A program made the translations under genes and the position numbers. Below, piece by piece: positions 1 through 10,455 of a DNA stretch of 64,000 bases; the stretch's first letter is position 1, and every line of letters starts with the position of its first letter. The notes below the pieces were generated by a model. The model made no database searches, was not told where the DNA came from, and saw nothing but the letters and a program-made list of their open reading frames with translations. This DNA is from Leifsonia xyli (lineage in GTDB: Bacteria > Actinomycetota > Actinomycetes > Actinomycetales > Microbacteriaceae). Where the stretch lies: contig CP014761.1 of NCBI GenBank assembly GCA_001647635.1, positions 806,001 to 870,000 on the forward strand, in the 5' to 3' direction.

Positions 1-429
1 CGGCTCTGGGCGACGCCCTGGCTGTTCATCTCCACCCTGCTCGTGATCCCCGCGATCATGCTCGTCTTCGCGCCGATCAATTTCGCGGTCGGGGTCGTGC
101 TGGCGATCGTCGTGTACGTCGCCTGGGCGATCTTCCTGGTCGCGACGGCGCCGACCATCCGCGTGACGGAGGACGAGTTGATCGCCGGCAGCGCGCGCAT
201 CCCGCTGACCCTCGTCGGCGAGCCGGTCGCCTTCCACGGGGAGGACGCGTCGCTGGAGCGCGGACGTCGGCTGGACGCGCGGGCCTGGCTGCTCATCCGC
301 GGCTGGATCAAGCCTGTGGTGAAGGTGCCGGTGCTGGACGCGGACGACCCGGCGCCCTACTGGCTCCTCTCAACAAGAAACCCGGACCAGCTGGTCCGGG
401 TTCTCGGTGAGGCTCGACGCGTGTCGTGA
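1..429 (+). CDS. DUF3093 family membrane protein (5' end missing)
   Basis: The frame is open from the first base, so the start lies outside the window; 142 codons are visible. Two hydrophobic segments run from the window edge to about codon 50, and a soluble tail with a conserved WLLSTRNP motif follows. This matches the actinobacterial DUF3093 family, whose function is unknown. In many actinobacteria this gene lies next to dut and near the DUF4193 gene, as it does here. It converges on the DUF4193 gene, with one base between the two stop codons. Family assignment is fairly sure; nothing in the sequence gives a biochemical role. Confidence 0.8.
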   Translation, partial: RLWATPWLFISTLLVIPAIMLVFAPINFAVGVVLAIVVYVAWAIFLVATAPTIRVTEDELIAGSARIPLTLVGEPVAFHGEDASLERGRRLDARAWLLIRGWIKPVVKVPVLDADDPAPYWLLSTRNPDQLVRVLGEARRVS

Positions 430-430
430 G

Positions 431-723
431 TTATGCCGCGCACTCCACGCAGATCGGCCCGAGCTTCGTCTCGTGGTCGATCTGCGAGCGGTGCTTCACC
501 AGGAAGCAGTTCACGCAGGTGAACTCGTCCGCCTGGGGAGGCAGCACGACGACGTCGAGGTCGAGGTCAGAGAGGTCGGCACCGGGGAGCTCGTATCCGC
601 CGGGTTGTCGGCGTCCTCGACGTCGACGACGCCCGACATCTTGTCCGGGACACGCTCCTTGAGGGCCTCGATCGACTCGGAGTCGTCCTCGGTCTTCCGC
701 GGTGCGTCGTAATCGGTTGCCAT
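431..723 (-). pseudogene. DUF4193 family CxxC protein, interrupted by a 1-base frameshift
   Basis: The first half reads MATDYDAPRKTEDDSES and continues to VEDADNP. The frame then slips, and the second half (GGYELPGADLSD to a C-terminal CVECAA) continues in the neighbouring frame. Restoring one C in the run at 600-601 gives an uninterrupted protein of about 97 residues, the usual family length. Four cysteines (CVNC and CVEC) form a probable zinc site. I chose the ATG at 723 over the one at 729 because a GAGAAG Shine-Dalgarno sits 9 bases upstream. The family is nearly universal in actinobacteria and its function is unknown. The gene is probably intact in the organism, with the break a sequencing indel, since four other genes here show the same defect. 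It is divergent from sepH. Confidence 0.85.
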
Positions 724-927
724 GCCCATCCACTTCTCGTCGTAACGGCCGATTCTCGCAATCGGCGGCCATAGTTTGCATCAATCGCCACTGAATAGCA
801 AAACCATTCAGGAGCCTTTCAGCGATTGCTGGATGTGCAACTTCCGGCACGCCCGCGGTATTCCCCGGAATGCCTTCTCTCCCGTGTCATTCTGGGGCGG
901 TACAGACGAGCTCGGAAGGCACTCCAC

Positions 928-2070
928 ATGCAGGATCTGAAGGTCATCGGGGTCGAGAACGGCGCACTGGTCGCCGTCGGCGACGACGGTGAGCGTTTCC
1001 GCATCGCCGTCGACGAGGCGCTGCAGTCGAAAGTGCGGCAGGTGCGCCAGGAGGCGCCCGCCGACGCCCCCAAACTCTCTCCGCGCGAGGTCCAGGCGCA
1101 CATCCGCTCCGGCATGTCAGCCGAGGACGTCGCGGCCGTGACGGGAGCGCCGCTGGAGTACGTCCAGCGTTTCGAGGGACCGATCATCGCGGAGCGCGAG
1201 CACATCGTCGCGAGCGCCCTCAGCGTCCCCGTGCACACCACCGACGCCGTCGACCCGCTCGGCGAGGGCGAGACCTTCGGGTCCGTCATCCGCGATCGGC
1301 TGGCCTCCCTCGGCGTCGCCGGCGAGCGCTGGGCGAGCTGGAAGGACAGCGAGACCGGCTGGATCGTGAAGCTCGAGTTCACCGCCGACACGATCGACCA
1401 CGACGCGCGCTGGTCGTACGACGCCCGCAAGCACGCGCTGGCTCCGCTCAACTCCGAGGCGACCACGCTGTCCCAGGCGGGCGAGCTGCGCGGCGGGGCG
1501 CTCATCCCCCGCCTGCGTGCGGTGCTGCCGCACGAGGGCGAGCCGGACACGTCCCGCTTCGACAGCGGCGCTTTCACCTTCCCGGCGCCGTCGGTCGATC
1601 TACTCGGTCCCGAGATCACCCAGCCCATCGAGCCGCTGCCGCAGGGCCGCATCCCGGGGGCCAACAACTCCATTCCCGTGTCGGCCATGAAGCGCGCCGA
1701 CGAGGGCGCCCCGCGCGACCTGCACCAGACGGCCGACCTGCTGGAGGCGCTGCGCCGCCGCCGGGGCGAGCGCGAGGCCGCCACCTACGACGACCGCGGG
1801 TCGGCGCCCGAGGCTCCGGTCCACGCCGAGTCGCCGGTCGCGTCTCCGCAGGAGCCGACGCCGTCGGTGTCGCCGTTCCGTGTCGTGGATCGTCCGCCTG
1901 TCGCCGAGCAGCCCCCGCTGCCTCTGGATGTGCCCGCGCCACCGGCCACCCCGGCGCCGTCGAACAACGACTCCGGCCCGCAGCCGTCGACCCGCAAGAA
2001 GGGCCGGGCTGCCATGCCGAGCTGGGACGAGATCGTCTTCGGCGCGCGCACGGACGACGACCTGGCGTGA
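928..2070 (+). CDS. sepH: Cell division protein SepH
   Basis: 380 residues. The N-terminus (MQDLKVIGVENG, residues 1-12) and the following 160 residues match the DUF3071 domain of SepH, which contains a helix-turn-helix-like segment (about residues 50-85, SPREVQAHIRSGMSAEDV). A proline/alanine-rich linker follows, and then a conserved basic-acidic C-terminal motif (KKGRAAMPSWDEIVFGAR). In Streptomyces and mycobacteria SepH binds FtsZ and stimulates its assembly at the septum; the same role is expected here. The start was placed at ATG 928 because GGAAGG lies just upstream and the DUF3071 domain begins at that residue; the frame is open further upstream but carries no domain sequence. Neighbours (DUF4193, parC, parE, rpoD) reproduce the conserved actinobacterial order. 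Confidence 0.93.
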   Translation: MQDLKVIGVENGALVAVGDDGERFRIAVDEALQSKVRQVRQEAPADAPKLSPREVQAHIRSGMSAEDVAAVTGAPLEYVQRFEGPIIAEREHIVASALSVPVHTTDAVDPLGEGETFGSVIRDRLASLGVAGERWASWKDSETGWIVKLEFTADTIDHDARWSYDARKHALAPLNSEATTLSQAGELRGGALIPRLRAVLPHEGEPDTSRFDSGAFTFPAPSVDLLGPEITQPIEPLPQGRIPGANNSIPVSAMKRADEGAPRDLHQTADLLEALRRRRGEREAATYDDRGSAPEAPVHAESPVASPQEPTPSVSPFRVVDRPPVAEQPPLPLDVPAPPATPAPSNNDSGPQPSTRKKGRAAMPSWDEIVFGARTDDDLA

Positions 2071-2153
2071 CCGCTTCCGCTTAAAAGAGGTCTCGATTCC
2101 GGACCGTTCGTCGACGACACGGTGTCGATTCCAGGTTCTGCACGAACGTCCCG

Positions 2154-2159
2154 TATCCT
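2154..2159 (+). promoter_or_regulatory. -10 hexamer of a leaderless promoter for the acyltransferase gene
   Basis: TATCCT ends 6 bases before ATG 2166, so transcription would begin at or next to the start codon. No Shine-Dalgarno is visible. Confidence 0.6.
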
Positions 2160-2165
2160 GTGGGA

Positions 2166-3431
2166 ATGCTTGCAACCGACCCTGCACGCACGATCAGTGC
2201 CGGCCTGCGCGGCCATGACAATGCGCTCGGGCTGATCCGGCTCGTCCTCGCCCTCGCCGTGCTGGTGTCGCACACCTTCCCGCTCGGCGGTTTCGGCCAC
2301 GATCCGGGCACGGGGATCACCAAGGGTCAGGCCAACCTGGGCAGCCTCGCGGTCGCCGGGTTCTTCGCCATCAGCGGCTACCTCATCACCAAGAGCGGGA
2401 TGTCCGCCGACGTCGTGCAGTTCCTCTGGCGACGCGTGCTCCGCATCTTCCCCGCGTTCCTGCTCGCGCTCCTGCTCGCCGCCTTCGTCCTCGGCCCGAT
2501 CATCTGGTCGCTCGACGGCCACTCGCTCGCCGCGTACTTTGCCCGAGGCGCGACCAGCCCCTGGCATTACCTGCTCTCTAACTGGAACCTGCACGTCGGC
2601 ACGTGGGGCATCCTGGACATCTTCCAGCACTCCACCCCGTACGGTCAGGCCACTCACTCCAGCGTCATCAACGGGTCGATGTGGACGCTCGGCTACGAGT
2701 GGGACTGCTACATGATGATCGCGATCCTGCTGCTCGCGGGCGTGCTCACCAAGGCGCGACCGGTCGTCGTGATCGTGGCCGGCGTCATCTTCGCCGCGCA
2801 GATCGTCGACCTGGTCAGCCCGGGCACCATGGGCTCGGTCTTCCCGCCCCTCGGCAGCGTGCAGTTCTCCTACCTGTCGTACCCGTTCATCGTCGGCGCC
2901 GTCTTCGCGGTCTACTCGCGGTCCATCCCGCTCAACGCGCGCTTCGGCGTCGCCGCCGGCGTCGTCATGGTCTGGACGCTGCTCAACGGCGGATACGCGG
3001 TCGTCGGCGTGCCCGCGGGCGTCTACTTCATCCTGTGGCTCGGCTCGGCGATCCCGGGCCGTCTGCGCACCATCGGCCAGAAGAACGACATCTCGTACGG
3101 CGTCTACCTCTACGCCTTCCCGGTGCAGATGACCCTCGCCTACTTCGGTCTCAACAAGCTGGGCGTCGTCCCGATGATCCTCGGCGCGGCCATCATCGTG
3201 CTCGCGATCTCGTGGCTCAGCTGGCGGTTCATCGAGAGCCCCGCGATGTCGCTGAAGAACTGGGGACCCGGACGCGGCGTCGCCTACTGGGTGCAGAAGG
3301 TGCGCCGCCGGCCGGCCACGACCCCGGAGGCGCGGCCTGCGAACCACGTGCACGCCCCGCACCCCGTGACGGCGGAGCTCAGCCTGCCGCCCCGAACCGC
3401 AGCAGCGGCACCCGCGTCTCCTCCGGCGTGA
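2166..3431 (+). CDS. Membrane acyltransferase, acyltransferase 3 family
   Basis: About 421 residues with around ten hydrophobic helices. The N-terminal helix carries RLVLALAVLVSH, the R-x10-H pattern typical of the acyltransferase-3 (OafA/NodX-like) family, in which the histidine is thought to be catalytic. Such enzymes move acyl groups onto exported sugars, lipids or peptidoglycan at the cytoplasmic membrane; the substrate cannot be told from sequence. The soluble C-terminal tail is short and basic, with no SGNH domain. GTG 2160 lies in frame two codons upstream, but the -10 position favours ATG 2166. The last 53 bases overlap the 3' end of the convergent phosphodiesterase gene. The neighbourhood is otherwise cell division and topoisomerase. 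Confidence 0.82.
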   Translation: MLATDPARTISAGLRGHDNALGLIRLVLALAVLVSHTFPLGGFGHDPGTGITKGQANLGSLAVAGFFAISGYLITKSGMSADVVQFLWRRVLRIFPAFLLALLLAAFVLGPIIWSLDGHSLAAYFARGATSPWHYLLSNWNLHVGTWGILDIFQHSTPYGQATHSSVINGSMWTLGYEWDCYMMIAILLLAGVLTKARPVVVIVAGVIFAAQIVDLVSPGTMGSVFPPLGSVQFSYLSYPFIVGAVFAVYSRSIPLNARFGVAAGVVMVWTLLNGGYAVVGVPAGVYFILWLGSAIPGRLRTIGQKNDISYGVYLYAFPVQMTLAYFGLNKLGVVPMILGAAIIVLAISWLSWRFIESPAMSLKNWGPGRGVAYWVQKVRRRPATTPEARPANHVHAPHPVTAELSLPPRTAAAAPASPPA

Positions 3432-4512
3432 TCGAGCCGTGCTGGCCGATCATGTTCCGGCCGGTGCGCTGCGGGTCGCGCCCGTCGTAATAGGCCACGC
3501 GCTTGCGGGCGGCGACCAGGACGTCCCCGATGCGGGGAGCGACCTCGTCGTCCACGACGGAGCCGAACCAGCCCGCGTCGATCGCCTCGGCGCGCGTCGC
3601 CACCCACGAGCGGTCGCCCTCGGCGTCCCGCCAGCGCTCCGCGACCACGGGCGCGGACGTGCCGGGCACGGTGTAGAGGTGCAGCAACCGCGGCTCCCCC
3701 GCCACGTCGGCCACGCCGTCGAGCAGCTCGGGCGCGGTGTCGTAGAGGATGTGGCCGCTCTCGGGAACGTCGACGACGCCGTGGTCGGCGGTCAGCAGGG
3801 CCCCGCGCCCGGGGCCGAGACGCCGCGCGAAGGCGGCGACCAGCGCATCCAGCGTCTCGAGTGCCGCCGTCCAGTCCGGGGACTCCCAGCCGCGAGCGTG
3901 CGCAAGCGAGTCGAGCTCGGCGACGTAGAGGTAGGTGAGGCCGGGGCCGGCCTCTGCCACGATCGACGCGGCCACGTCGAAGCGCTCGCTCAGTGACTGC
4001 ACCCCGAGGAACTCGGCGCCGCGGAGGACCGCGGCCGTGAATCCGGACCCCGCGAACTTCGGCAGACCGATCGCCCTCGCGCGCACGCCCTGCTCGGTCG
4101 CGCGCTCGAAGACGGTGCGGGACCGCTGCCAGGTGGCGGGGTCCATCCGGTCGTCCCAGCCGGAGAGCTGGTTGGTGAGACGTCCGGCGGCGTCGCGCAC
4201 CCGGTAGCCGACGAGTCCGTGCTCGCCCGGCGTGGTCCCGGTGGTCAGGGTCGCCAGGGCCGCGGCGGTCGTCGTCGGGAAGCCGGCGTCGATCGTGGTC
4301 GTCTTGCCCAGCATCGGCGCGAGCGTCCGGGCGTGGCCGGAGCGCGCCCGCAGGGCGGCGGCGCCCAGTCCGTCGACGACGATCACGACCACGTGCTCGA
4401 GCCGCGGCAGCCCGAGGTCGTTCGCCCGGCCCTCGAGCGCGGCCAGCGAACTCGGCAGAACCGTGGCGAGGCTCGCTCGGGTGGTGAACGCGGCCGGTAG
4501 CATGAGTGGCAT
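3379..4512 (-). CDS. Alkaline-phosphatase-superfamily nucleotide pyrophosphatase/phosphodiesterase
   Basis: 377 residues of the type I phosphodiesterase/nucleotide pyrophosphatase family. Visible active-site elements are the metal aspartate in [10 protein letters not shown], the threonine nucleophile region [15 protein letters not shown], the DSLAH metal motif, TADHG, and GQHG near the C-terminus. All expected metal ligands appear to be present. There is no signal peptide, so it is probably cytoplasmic. Substrates in this family are nucleotides or other phosphodiesters, and the one used here is unknown. The gene is divergent from parC; a phosphodiesterase next to parC is common in actinobacteria. 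The start is ATG 4512 (a second ATG is at 4503), with CAGACT 7 bases upstream, so it may be leaderless. Its 3' end overlaps the acyltransferase gene. Confidence 0.85.
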   Translation of the reverse strand: MPLMLPAAFTTRASLATVLPSSLAALEGRANDLGLPRLEHVVVIVVDGLGAAALRARSGHARTLAPMLGKTTTIDAGFPTTTAAALATLTTGTTPGEHGLVGYRVRDAAGRLTNQLSGWDDRMDPATWQRSRTVFERATEQGVRARAIGLPKFAGSGFTAAVLRGAEFLGVQSLSERFDVAASIVAEAGPGLTYLYVAELDSLAHARGWESPDWTAALETLDALVAAFARRLGPGRGALLTADHGVVDVPESGHILYDTAPELLDGVADVAGEPRLLHLYTVPGTSAPVVAERWRDAEGDRSWVATRAEAIDAGWFGSVVDDEVAPRIGDVLVAARKRVAYYDGRDPQRTGRNMIGQHGSITPEETRVPLLRFGAAG

Positions 4513-4591
4513 CCGGCCCAGTCTGGCACAGGCCACGCCAGGCCGGACGAGCCGCCCCCGCTCCACCCGAGCCCCTGCACAGAATGCACGA

Positions 4592-7078
4592 ATGACACCA
4601 GCAGACGACCAGCCCGCCGCCGGAACGACGGAACGCATCGAAGACGTCGACGTCACGACCGAGATGCAGGGCTCGTTCCTCGAGTACGCCTACTCGGTGA
4701 TCTACTCCCGAGCGCTCCCGGACGCCCGCGACGGCCTCAAGCCGGTGCAGCGCCGCATCCTGTACATGATGACCGAGATGGGACTGCGGCCGGATCGCGG
4801 CCACGTGAAGTCGGCGCGCGTCACCGGCGAGGTGATGGGAAAGCTGCACCCGCACGGCGACAGCGCCATCTACGACGCGCTGGTGCGCATGGCGCAGGAC
4901 TTCACCCTCCGGGTGCCGCTGGTCGACGGCCACGGCAACTTCGGCTCGCTCGACGACGGCCCCGCGGCCGCCCGCTACACCGAGGCGCGCCTCGCCGCCG
5001 CGGCGCTCGCGATGACGGAGGACCTCGACGAGGACGTCGTCGACTTCGTCCCGAACTACGACAACCAGCTCATGCAGCCGGATGTGCTGCCCGCCGCCTT
5101 CCCCAACCTCCTGGTCAACGGCGCGAGCGGCATCGCGGTCGGCATGGCGACGAACATGGCACCGCACAACCTGATCGAGGTCGTCGGCGCCGCGCGGCAC
5201 CTGCTCGAGAACCCGGACGCGACCCTCGACGACCTGATGGCGTACGTGCCTGGCCCCGACCTGCCGAGCGGGGGCACCATCGCCGGTCTCGCCGGCGTGC
5301 GCGACGCGTACGCGACGGGACGCGGCAGCTTCCGGATGCGCGCGAAGGTGACGGTCGAGTCCATCACGGCGCGCAAGAGCGGACTCGTCGTCACCGAGCT
5401 GCCCTACCTCGTCGGCCCCGAGAAGGTCATCGAGAAGATCAAGGACGGCGTCAACGCCAAGAAGCTCAACGGCATCTCCGACGTCACCGACCTCTCCGAC
5501 CGTCAGAACGGCCTCCGGCTGGTCATCGGCATCAAGACCGGGTTCAGCCCGGAGGCGGTGCTCGAGCAGCTGTACCGGCACACGCCGCTGGAGGAGGGCT
5601 TCTCGATCAACAACGTCGCCCTCGTCGCCGGCGGCCCGCAGACCCTCGGCCTGCGCGAGCTGCTGCAGGTCTACCTCGACCACCGCGTCAGCGTGGTCAC
5701 CCGTCGGTCGCAGTTCCGGCTCGCACGTCGCAAGGAACGCCTGCACCTGGTCGAGGGACTGCTCATCGCGATCCTCGACATCGACGAGGTCATCCAGGTC
5801 ATCCGGACGTCCGACGACACGGAGGCGGCGCGCACCCGCCTGATGCAGGTGTTCGACCTGAGCACCCTGCAGGCGGACTACATCCTCGAGCTGCGCCTGC
5901 GCCGCCTGACGCGGTTCAGCCGTATCGAGCTCGAGACCGAGCGCGACCAACTGCGCGCCGAGATCGCAGAGCTGGAAGAGCTCCTCGCCTCGCGTCAGCG
6001 CATCAACGATCTGGTGTCGGATGAGATGGAGCAGGTGGCCACCCGTTTCGGCACCCCGCGCCGCACGTTGCTGACCGAGGCCAAGCCGTCGATCGCGAGC
6101 GCCTCCCGCAGCAAGGCGGCGAACGTGCAGCTGGAGGTGGCCGACGTCCCGACGCGCGTCTACCTGTCGACGACGGGGCGCATCCTGCGTGTGGACGCGG
6201 CGCTCGGGCCTGACGGGGAGGGCGGCCTCGACCGCATCCAGCCGCCGGCCCGCCGCAGCAAGCACGACGCGATCCTGTCGCAGCTGGACACGACGAGCCG
6301 CAGCGAGATCGGGGCGGTGACGAACCGCGGACGGCTGATCCGCTTCTCCCCCGTCGACCTGCCCGGCGTGCCGGCCAACTCCATCCAGCTCGGCGCGGGC
6401 GTGAAGGTCGGCGACTATCTGGCGCTCGCGGACGAGAAGGAGCGCATCCTCGCCCTCGTCTCCCTCACGGACACGGAGCGGACGATCGCTCTCGGCACCA
6501 GGCAGGGCGTCGTGAAGCGCGTGGCGGCGGGCGACTGGGCCAACAAGCAGGAGTTCGAGGTCATCTCGCTCAAGGCCGGCGACGAGGTCGTCGGCGCCAC
6601 CACGGTGACGGACGCGGACGAGCTGGTCTTCGTCGCGAGCGACGCGCAGCTGCTGCGGTTCGCCGCCTCGACGGTCCGCCCGCAGGGACGCGCCGCGGGC
6701 GGCATGGCTGGCATCAACCTCGGGGCGGACGCGCGGGTCATCTACTTCGGCGCGGTGGCTGCCGACGACGCGGCCGAGGCTGTCGTCGCGACCATCGCGG
6801 CGAGCGACGCCACGCTGCCGGGCGCCGACCCGGGCACCGCCAAGGTGAGCGACTTCGCGGAGTTCCCGGCCAAGGGACGCGCGACGGGCGGCGTCCGCGC
6901 GCAGCGGTTCCTCAAGGGCGAGAGCGAGCTCGTCCTCGCCTGGGCCGGCCGGGCCCCCGCGCTGGCCGTCGCCCCCGACGGCGTCGCGCGCACCCTCCCC
7001 GAGGGCGGCGCCCGCCGCGACGCCTCGGGCGTGCCTCTGGACATGGTCGTCGGCTCCATCGGCCGCCGCCTCGCCTAA
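4592..7078 (+). CDS. parC: DNA topoisomerase IV subunit A (ParC)
   Basis: 828 residues. The breakage-reunion domain contains [17 protein letters not shown], the quinolone-determining stretch [18 protein letters not shown], and the catalytic tyrosine in ARYTEARL. The C-terminal half is a beta-pinwheel of GyrA/ParC type. The GyrA-box (QRRGGKG) of gyrase is absent, and parE is next door, so this is the decatenating topoisomerase IV subunit and not GyrA. With ParE it unlinks daughter chromosomes. ATG 4592 begins [14 protein letters not shown] lies 6 bases upstream, so the transcript may be leaderless. The gene converges on parE across a long inverted repeat. Confidence 0.93.
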   Translation: MTPADDQPAAGTTERIEDVDVTTEMQGSFLEYAYSVIYSRALPDARDGLKPVQRRILYMMTEMGLRPDRGHVKSARVTGEVMGKLHPHGDSAIYDALVRMAQDFTLRVPLVDGHGNFGSLDDGPAAARYTEARLAAAALAMTEDLDEDVVDFVPNYDNQLMQPDVLPAAFPNLLVNGASGIAVGMATNMAPHNLIEVVGAARHLLENPDATLDDLMAYVPGPDLPSGGTIAGLAGVRDAYATGRGSFRMRAKVTVESITARKSGLVVTELPYLVGPEKVIEKIKDGVNAKKLNGISDVTDLSDRQNGLRLVIGIKTGFSPEAVLEQLYRHTPLEEGFSINNVALVAGGPQTLGLRELLQVYLDHRVSVVTRRSQFRLARRKERLHLVEGLLIAILDIDEVIQVIRTSDDTEAARTRLMQVFDLSTLQADYILELRLRRLTRFSRIELETERDQLRAEIAELEELLASRQRINDLVSDEMEQVATRFGTPRRTLLTEAKPSIASASRSKAANVQLEVADVPTRVYLSTTGRILRVDAALGPDGEGGLDRIQPPARRSKHDAILSQLDTTSRSEIGAVTNRGRLIRFSPVDLPGVPANSIQLGAGVKVGDYLALADEKERILALVSLTDTERTIALGTRQGVVKRVAAGDWANKQEFEVISLKAGDEVVGATTVTDADELVFVASDAQLLRFAASTVRPQGRAAGGMAGINLGADARVIYFGAVAADDAAEAVVATIAASDATLPGADPGTAKVSDFAEFPAKGRATGGVRAQRFLKGESELVLAWAGRAPALAVAPDGVARTLPEGGARRDASGVPLDMVVGSIGRRLA

Positions 7079-7088
7079 CGCAGCCCGC

Positions 7089-7143
7089 GAGCACAGGAAA
7101 AACGTCGCCTGATCAAACGATCGGCGACGTTTTTCCTGTGCTC
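7089..7143. repeat. Copy 1 of a dispersed inverted repeat; probable bidirectional terminator
   Basis: A perfect 21-bp inverted repeat (arms 7089-7109 and 7123-7143) encloses a 13-base loop. The arm reads GAGCACAGGAAAAACGTCGC plus one C. An A5 tract and a T5 tract sit inside the arms, so either strand gives a GC hairpin followed by U residues. It lies between the convergent stops of parC and parE. The same arms, with a different 13-base loop, recur at 49203-49269. The shared flank CGGCGGCTAG follows both copies. Confidence 0.9.
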
Positions 7144-7156
7144 GGCGGCTAGCAGG

Positions 7157-9256
<2,100 letters not shown>

Positions 9257-9467
9257 GGGCGCTCCTCAGGGATCAGGTGCGCCTCGGGTGCGGCGCGCAC
9301 GTACACGGTCAAGAGTACGTGGCGGCCGGGGCACACTACGCCACCGACACCCGCTCGCCGGGAGGCTACGCGTTGAGCGAAATAGCAGCCAATACGCGCC
9401 TGGTTGCCGAGCATCCGTGGTTCTATAGACGTACCGAGTTCACCGGTTGCGACGGAAGGAGCATCAC

Positions 9468-9704
9468 ATGTCGACAGTCACCTCGGAGAACGGGGCCATC
9501 GACGAGCTCGCATCGGGGCCGCAACTGACGGCCGCGGACCGTTGCGACAGCTGCGGAGCGCAGGCGTACATCCGGGTCGTCGTGAACAACGGCGAGCTGC
9601 TGTTCTGCGCCCACCACGGCAAGAAGCACCAGGAGAAGCTCTCGCAGATCGCCCACAGCTGGCACGACGAGACCGCTCGCCTGTTCGAAGAGCAGCGCGC
9701 CTGA
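9468..9704 (+). CDS. DUF7455 small zinc-finger-like protein
   Basis: 78 residues. A CDSCGAQA knuckle and a later CAHHGKKH motif form a likely single zinc site, matching the small actinobacterial DUF7455 family commonly encoded between rpoD/hrdB and parE. Its function is unknown. The start is ATG 9468 with GGAAGGA 7 bases upstream; an in-frame ATG at 9447 has no such site. About 210 bases of non-coding DNA separate it from divergent parE, and I recognise no RNA or repeat there. The alanine-racemase-like pair follows on the same strand after 36 bases, so all three could share a transcript. Confidence 0.85.
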   Translation: MSTVTSENGAIDELASGPQLTAADRCDSCGAQAYIRVVVNNGELLFCAHHGKKHQEKLSQIAHSWHDETARLFEEQRA

Positions 9705-9740
9705 CGCGGCTCGCTCGCGAAGCGCGGAACTGACCGGAGG

Positions 9741-10445
9741 ATGGCCGCCACGACTGGTGTGCGCCGACGTGCCCATATCGATCTCGACGCCATCCGCTCG
9801 ACGGCAGCCTCCGCCGCTTCGCCGCTCCCCGACTGCACCGCCGATCTCCGCGCCGACGCGTACGGACACGGGCTCATCCCCGTGGCACGTGCGCTGACGG
9901 ATGCGGGGGTCGGCGGTTTTCTCGTCTCCCGGGTGGAGGACGCGGCCGCGATCGCCGATGACGGACTGCCCGCGCGGGTCTTCGTCGGGCAGGCTCCCGA
10001 ACCGCTGCTCGGCACGTCGCTGTTCGGGCTCGACCCCGCGCATCCGACCCCGCCGGCGATGCGACTGGAGGGCGAGGTCGTCTCGGTCAAGCGGGTTCCT
10101 GCCGACCGCGGCGTCTCCTACGGCTACACCTACCGCACCTCCCGCCCCAGCACCCTCGTGCTCGTCGCTCTCGGGTACGCGGACGGCATCCTGCGCGTCG
10201 CCTCGAACAAGGCGCCGGTGAAGGTCGGCGACACGATCGGACGCATCACCGGACGCATCGCGATGGACCAGTTCGTGGTCGACATCGGCGACGACACGGC
10301 GCGCCCCGGTGACGCCGTCGTCCTGTTCGGCGACTCCGCACGCGGCGAGCCGACCGTGCTCGACTGGGCGGATGCGCTCGGCGTCGCCGCCCCCGTGATC
10401 ACCAGCCGCCTCGGCCGCCGCATCGAGAGGACCTACGCCGCATGA
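9741..10445 (+). CDS. Short alanine-racemase-like protein: Tyr domain kept, PLP lysine lost
   Basis: 234 residues, against about 370 for a normal alanine racemase. The N-terminal DLDAIR and RADAYGHG motifs are present, but the PLP-binding lysine of K-A-D-A-Y-G-H-G is Arg37. Most of the TIM barrel (roughly 150 residues carrying the phosphate, substrate-Arg and His positions) is absent. The C-terminal beta domain is complete: VSYGYTY with the catalytic tyrosine (Tyr127), GYADG and GRIAMDQ. The frame is open throughout, so this is not an obvious pseudogene. It sits 10 bases upstream of the long alr gene. In canonical Alr dimers this tyrosine acts in the partner's active site, so a heterodimer is plausible. 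GGAGG directly abuts ATG 9741, which makes the exact start slightly uncertain. Confidence 0.85.
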   Translation: MAATTGVRRRAHIDLDAIRSTAASAASPLPDCTADLRADAYGHGLIPVARALTDAGVGGFLVSRVEDAAAIADDGLPARVFVGQAPEPLLGTSLFGLDPAHPTPPAMRLEGEVVSVKRVPADRGVSYGYTYRTSRPSTLVLVALGYADGILRVASNKAPVKVGDTIGRITGRIAMDQFVVDIGDDTARPGDAVVLFGDSARGEPTVLDWADALGVAAPVITSRLGRRIERTYAA

Positions 10446-10455
10446 GGACGCCCGC

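Noticed and set aside
9741..10445. Short Alr-like gene considered a decayed pseudogene
   Set aside because: The frame is open, the tyrosine domain motifs are intact, and the loss is reciprocal to that of the next gene; decay would not spare exactly that domain.
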